Below the pieces are notes generated by a model. The model ran no database searches, was not told the origin of the DNA, and saw only the letters and a program-made list of their open reading frames with translations. A stretch of DNA of 36,121 nt. Source: Dehalococcoidia bacterium. GTDB taxonomy: Bacteria; Chloroflexota; Dehalococcoidia; GIF9; AB-539-J10. Location of the stretch: NCBI GenBank assembly GCA_003556385.1, contig PWRA01000126.1, positions 1 to 36,121 on the forward strand. The letters are read 5' to 3'. The position numbers and the translations under genes are program-made. Shown here in pieces: positions 32,205 through 36,121 of this stretch (positions are counted from its first letter, which is position 1; the number at the start of each line of letters is the position of its first letter).

Positions 32205-33091
32205 AGACTGGATTCATTGGCGCTGGAACCACAGGCACTGCTCTAGCAGTAAGGCTGTCTCAGAAGAAATGGCCCGTGGTAGCAGTGTCGAGTCGCACCC
32301 CGGCCTCCGCACAGAGACTGGCCGCGATGGTACCGGGTTGTAGTGCCTGTCACACGTCTCAGGAAGTAGTCGATGCCGCTGAACTGGTCTTCATAACCAC
32401 CCCGGACGATGCCATCGCCCGGGTCTGCAGTGAAGTTCAGTGGCATGCCGGCCAGAGCGTGGTGCACTGCAGCGGCGCCCATTCTGTAGATATTCTGGAA
32501 TCAGCAGAGCAATACGGAGCGGGCGTCGGTTCGTTCCACCCTCTGCAGACCTTTGCCCACGTTGACCAGGCCATGGAGAACTTACCGGGCTCGACCTTCG
32601 CGCTGGAGGCCCAACAGCCGTTGCTGGCGACCCTGGAGCAGCTGGCTGTTCTCCTGAATGGCAGTTGGGTAGAGCTCAAGCCGGGGGATAAAGTGCTGTA
32701 CCACACAGCGGCCGTTTTTGCCTGCAACTATCTGGTCACGCTGGTCAAGCTCGCTCTGGACTTGTGGCAGGATTTCGGTGTGTCGTCAAAGGAAGCAACC
32801 AGGGCGCTGCTACCTTTGATCAGGGGAACGATAAACAATATCAGCACTGTCGGCCTGCCCAACTGTCTTACGGGTCCCGTCGCCCGCGGCGACCTGGGCA
32901 CAATCGAGAGGCACCTGAGCGCACTGGAGGCCAGTAACCCTTCGCTGCTCGCTGTCTATAAGGAACTGGCTCTTCAGACCATTCCCACCGCGCTGGCCAA
33001 AGGCAGGCTTGACGAACAGCAAGCAGAGGAGATGAAGATACTGCTGACCACACAAGGCGAGTCACAATGCGGAGAAGGAGACACGAGATGA
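32198..33091 (+). CDS. Rossmann-fold DUF2520 oxidoreductase
   Basis: A 297-residue NAD(P)-binding protein. The N-terminal Rossmann domain has [34 protein letters not shown] and [15 protein letters not shown]; the C-terminal DUF2520 domain holds [20 protein letters not shown] and LTGPVARGD. It resembles 6-phosphogluconate- and ketopantoate-reductase-like dehydrogenases. It lies between the peptidase and panD, and no canonical panE is present, so it may supply ketopantoate reductase; this is inferred from context only. The start is GTG 32198, with GAAGGA upstream, because the glycine-rich loop must begin close to the N-terminus; the track ORF adds 58 spurious residues. ATGA couples it to panD. 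Confidence 0.8.
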   Translation: MLKTGFIGAGTTGTALAVRLSQKKWPVVAVSSRTPASAQRLAAMVPGCSACHTSQEVVDAAELVFITTPDDAIARVCSEVQWHAGQSVVHCSGAHSVDILESAEQYGAGVGSFHPLQTFAHVDQAMENLPGSTFALEAQQPLLATLEQLAVLLNGSWVELKPGDKVLYHTAAVFACNYLVTLVKLALDLWQDFGVSSKEATRALLPLIRGTINNISTVGLPNCLTGPVARGDLGTIERHLSALEASNPSLLAVYKELALQTIPTALAKGRLDEQQAEEMKILLTTQGESQCGEGDTR

Positions 33092-33471
33092 GAACAATGC
33101 TCAAGAGCAAAATCCACCGGGCCTGCGTCACTGAGGTCGACCTGGACTACGAGGGGAGTATCAGCATCGACAGGGCCCTCATGGACGCGGCCGACATCCT
33201 ACCCTATGAAAAGGTAGAGGTACTGGACATCAACAACGGAGCCAGGTTCAGCACCTATGCCATCACGGGAGAGGCGAACTCGGGCACCATCGGCGTCAAC
33301 GGCGCTGCCGCCAGGCTGGTGGCAAAGGAAGACCTGGTTATTATCCTCACCTATCGCAGCGTCCCCGATGATGAGGCGACCAGCGTTACGCCGCTCATAA
33401 TCTGTGTCGACGGTCAGAACAGAATCATAGAGCAACCGTCCGCAGCCCACCCATCCGGATGCGACAGATGA
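33088..33471 (+). CDS. panD: Aspartate 1-decarboxylase
   Basis: A 127-residue pyruvoyl enzyme that decarboxylates L-aspartate to beta-alanine for pantothenate. The N-terminus [20 protein letters not shown] leads to YEGSISID, where cleavage between Gly and Ser creates the pyruvoyl group on the alpha chain. [17 protein letters not shown] and [12 protein letters not shown] are the conserved active-site strands. I start at ATG 33088 because ATGA overlaps the DUF2520 stop and GGAGAAGGAG lies upstream; the track start adds seven residues. Confidence 0.95.
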   Translation: MRTMLKSKIHRACVTEVDLDYEGSISIDRALMDAADILPYEKVEVLDINNGARFSTYAITGEANSGTIGVNGAAARLVAKEDLVIILTYRSVPDDEATSVTPLIICVDGQNRIIEQPSAAHPSGCDR

Positions 33472-33596
33472 GACCGAAGCCTGGAGTGCGGGAACCGAGA
33501 ATACAGACTCGCCGTCCCTGAGTTCTGCAAAACACTGTCCGTGTGCCCGGCGAACCCGGTGTCAGGAATACAGATTTAAGCTGAAGGAGGCAGACG

Positions 33597-34433
33597 ATGA
33601 GAGTAACGATCACCGAGATAAAAGATATGAAGCAGAGGAACGAGAAGATCCCCATGCTCACCGCCTACGACTATGTGACGGCCAGGATGGTTGACGAATC
33701 CGGCGTGCCGTTGATATTGGTGGGCGACAGCCTGGGCATGGTGATGCTGGGTTACGAGTCGACCATCCCGGTGACTATGGACGAAATGCTCCACCACACC
33801 ACGGCCGTGGTGAGGGGGGCCAGGAAGGCTCTGGTTGTCGGCGACATGCCATTCATGACCTACCATATCAGTGTCCCGGACGCGCTCTCGAATGCCACGC
33901 GCTTCATTCAAGAAGGGGGCGCGCAGGCCGTGAAGCTCGAAGGCGGAGAGGCCGTCGCGGAACAGGTGCGACGCCTTGTCGCCTGCGGCATTCCGGTCAT
34001 GGGCCACATCGGGCTGACGCCACAATCGATACATCAGCTGGGCGGCTTCAAGGCACAGGGCAGGGTGGTGGGGGACGCCAGAAGATTGCTCAACGATGCC
34101 CGCATCCTGGAGGAGGCCGGCGCGTTTGCCATAGTCCTTGAATGCACTCCGGCGCCTCTGTCCGAACTCATCACCGGGCGGCTGACTATCCCCACCATCG
34201 GAATCGGGGCCGGTCCCGGCTGCGACGGTCAGGTCCAGGTGATCAGCGATGTTCTCGGGCTCTACACCGACTTCGTACCCAAGCATGCCAGGCAATATGC
34301 CAGGCTAGCCGGAGAAATCAGAGACGCCGTCGCCTGCTATATCTCCGACGTCCGGTCCATTAGCTTCCCCACCACAGAACACAGCTACACCATGGATGAG
34401 GGCCTTATCGAACAGCTAGAGGCGGAAGCCTAG
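33597..34433 (+). CDS. panB: 3-methyl-2-oxobutanoate hydroxymethyltransferase
   Basis: A 278-residue PanB, which converts alpha-ketoisovalerate and methylenetetrahydrofolate to ketopantoate. It has [41 protein letters not shown], the general-base region IVLECTP and the canonical [22 protein letters not shown] precedes ATG 33597. It lies 125 nt after panD, the only sizeable gap in the operon, and 4 nt before panC. It shares the full fold with the paralogue at 16618 but has the standard C-terminal signature, so this is the pantothenate enzyme. Confidence 0.96.
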   Translation: MRVTITEIKDMKQRNEKIPMLTAYDYVTARMVDESGVPLILVGDSLGMVMLGYESTIPVTMDEMLHHTTAVVRGARKALVVGDMPFMTYHISVPDALSNATRFIQEGGAQAVKLEGGEAVAEQVRRLVACGIPVMGHIGLTPQSIHQLGGFKAQGRVVGDARRLLNDARILEEAGAFAIVLECTPAPLSELITGRLTIPTIGIGAGPGCDGQVQVISDVLGLYTDFVPKHARQYARLAGEIRDAVACYISDVRSISFPTTEHSYTMDEGLIEQLEAEA

Positions 34434-34437
34434 CAGG

Positions 34438-35271
34438 ATGCAGGTAGTAAGAACAATCGCCGAGATGAGGACACTGAGGCAGCAACTCGACGGCGCGATC
34501 GGCTTCGTCCCCACCATGGGCTACCTGCACCGCGGTCACCTGGCTCTGGTGGAGCGGGCCAGGAGCGAAGACCAGTTCGTCATCGTAAGCATTTATGTCA
34601 ACCCGCTTCAGTTCGCTGCCGGCGAGGACCTCACAGCGTATCCGCGCGATCCGAACCGTGACCGGGAGCTATTGCGGCAAGAGAATGCGGACATCGTCTT
34701 TATTCCATCGGACTCTGAGATGTACCCGACTGGATTCAGCACCTGGGTAGATGTCGAGCACATAACCGAACGCCTCGAGGGGGCGTCACGCCCCGGGCAC
34801 TTCCGGGGCGTAGCCACCGTCGTGGCCAAGCTCTTCAACATCGTCCGACCATGCAGGGCCTATTTCGGACAGAAAGATGCGCAACAGGTGCTGATCATCA
34901 AGCGTATGGTGGCGGACCTCAACATGGGGATCGAAATCGCCGTTGTGCCTACCGTGAGAGAGAGCGACGGCCTTGCTCTGAGCAGCCGCAATCTCTACCT
35001 GAGCCCTGAAGAACGGCGGGCAGCCGCTGTGTTGTTCAGGGCCCTCACTCTGGCCCGGGAGCTACGCGCGGACGGGAAACGCGATGCCGATACCATCCGC
35101 AATCAGATGAAGGCGCTCATCGACAAGGAACCTCTGGCCCGCGTTGACTATGTCAGCGTTGCCGACGCCCGGACCCTGGATGAACTGCGCACAATCGACC
35201 GCACGACGCTGGCTTCCCTGGCCGTCTGGATAGGCAAGACAAGGCTGATCGACAACATGTCCCTGGAATAA
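34438..35271 (+). CDS. panC: Pantothenate synthetase
   Basis: A 277-residue PanC that joins pantoate and beta-alanine with ATP to form pantothenate. Markers are GFVPTMGYLHRGHLALVERA (the nucleotidyl-transferase HxGH region), SIYVNPLQFAAGEDLTAYPR, FRGVATVVAKLFNIV, AYFGQKDAQQ and the KMSKS-like LALSSRNLYLSPEER. Length is normal. It starts 4 nt after panB and is the last gene of the operon. About 150 nt separate it from the 23S promoter, and I could not identify a clear terminator there. Confidence 0.97.
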   Translation: MQVVRTIAEMRTLRQQLDGAIGFVPTMGYLHRGHLALVERARSEDQFVIVSIYVNPLQFAAGEDLTAYPRDPNRDRELLRQENADIVFIPSDSEMYPTGFSTWVDVEHITERLEGASRPGHFRGVATVVAKLFNIVRPCRAYFGQKDAQQVLIIKRMVADLNMGIEIAVVPTVRESDGLALSSRNLYLSPEERRAAAVLFRALTLARELRADGKRDADTIRNQMKALIDKEPLARVDYVSVADARTLDELRTIDRTTLASLAVWIGKTRLIDNMSLE

Positions 35272-35423
35272 GGTGGCGGACCCCGCACGAGAACAAGACC
35301 GGGAAAGCATCGCAGCACCCGGTAGATAGTGCATCCACACCAACCCGGCAACGGGCTTTTGGCGCCGCAGCACAAATCAACGAGATTTCGCCGGGAACCG
35401 GCTCCCCCCAGCTTCAGCTTCAT

Positions 35424-35452
35424 TTGACAGGAAACGGGCCCTGTTGTATAAT
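35424..35452 (+). promoter_or_regulatory. Consensus promoter of the 23S rRNA gene
   Basis: TTGACA (35424-35429), exactly 17 bp and TATAAT (35447-35452): a perfect sigma-70 promoter. Transcription would start near 35459 and yield a leader of about 65 nt, with the hairpin TACTCT-TTCCGG-AGAGTA (35458-35475) at its very start. Confidence 0.8.
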
Positions 35453-35522
35453 GCCCATACTCTTTCCGGAGAGTAAGTTTGCACGTTAACAATTGAATAG
35501 GTTTTGTGTTCTGCCTGGCGTG

Positions 35523-36121
<599 letters not shown>

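Overview
The window reads as a chromosomal segment of an anaerobic bacterium, most likely Chloroflexota of the class Dehalococcoidia. This placement is an inference. It rests on a 23S rRNA gene with its own promoter and no 16S gene beside it, an ADP-forming acyl-CoA synthetase next to the tail of a probable 2-oxoacid:ferredoxin oxidoreductase, a giant acyl-CoA dehydratase activase-type ATPase, and rplU-rpmA-rpmE followed by a DUF1385 gene. Most of the window is GC-rich housekeeping sequence with tight gene overlaps. The stretch from about 18.5 to 26.7 kb looks different: lower GC, wider gaps, broken or shrunken genes, and small paralogues.

Layout. 1-1834: end of a probable oxidoreductase subunit, then an ADP-forming acyl-CoA synthetase alpha subunit. 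1831-2687: ribosomal protein operon rplU-rpmA-rpmE, in which rplU appears to use an ATT start codon. 2749-4594: DUF1385 membrane protein and a nitroreductase. 4892-11563: an exported-protein cluster headed by an ECF sigma factor, with a small lipoprotein, a LEA14-like secreted protein, a probable anti-sigma membrane protein, a secreted beta-propeller protein and a serpin. Two nearly identical 42-bp ECF-type promoters lie inside this cluster, and a 22-bp inverted-repeat element lies just after the sigma gene. 11736-16550: NDP-sugar pyrophosphorylase, C69 dipeptidase, YchF (minus strand) and DNA polymerase III delta. 16618-18431 (minus): a second PanB homologue paired with a U32-like TIM-barrel protein.

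18432-26852 is the accessory-looking stretch. It holds a remnant of a beta-helix/GLUG-type protein, a frameshifted SRPBCC gene, a UbiE-like methyltransferase, a housekeeping-type sigma-70 factor with a large insertion, a HEAT-repeat protein, a 43-residue DUF5679 gene missed by the ORF track, a leucine-rich-repeat protein that has lost its middle, a TPR protein, and two zinc-ribbon genes on opposite strands that share a conserved leader of about 110 bp. Two tandem hairpins separate the convergent TPR and zinc-ribbon genes.

26853-31010 encodes one 1385-residue protein with two BadF/HgdC-type ATPase domains and a dehydratase-like C-terminal part. 31065-35271 is a pantothenate operon: promoter, a leader of about 130 nt ending in an intrinsic terminator, P1-family peptidase, DUF2520 Rossmann protein, panD, panB and panC. 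PanD makes beta-alanine, PanB makes ketopantoate, and PanC joins pantoate to beta-alanine. No canonical PanE is present, so the DUF2520 protein is a candidate for the missing reductase. The leader is a candidate pan-motif RNA or related attenuator. The window ends about 600 nt into a 23S rRNA gene driven by a consensus TTGACA-17-TATAAT promoter.

Several genes (NDP-sugar pyrophosphorylase, holA, activase) have a -10 box only 7-13 nt before the start codon and no Shine-Dalgarno, which suggests leaderless or near-leaderless mRNAs. All calls were made by reading the sequence; no database search was run.
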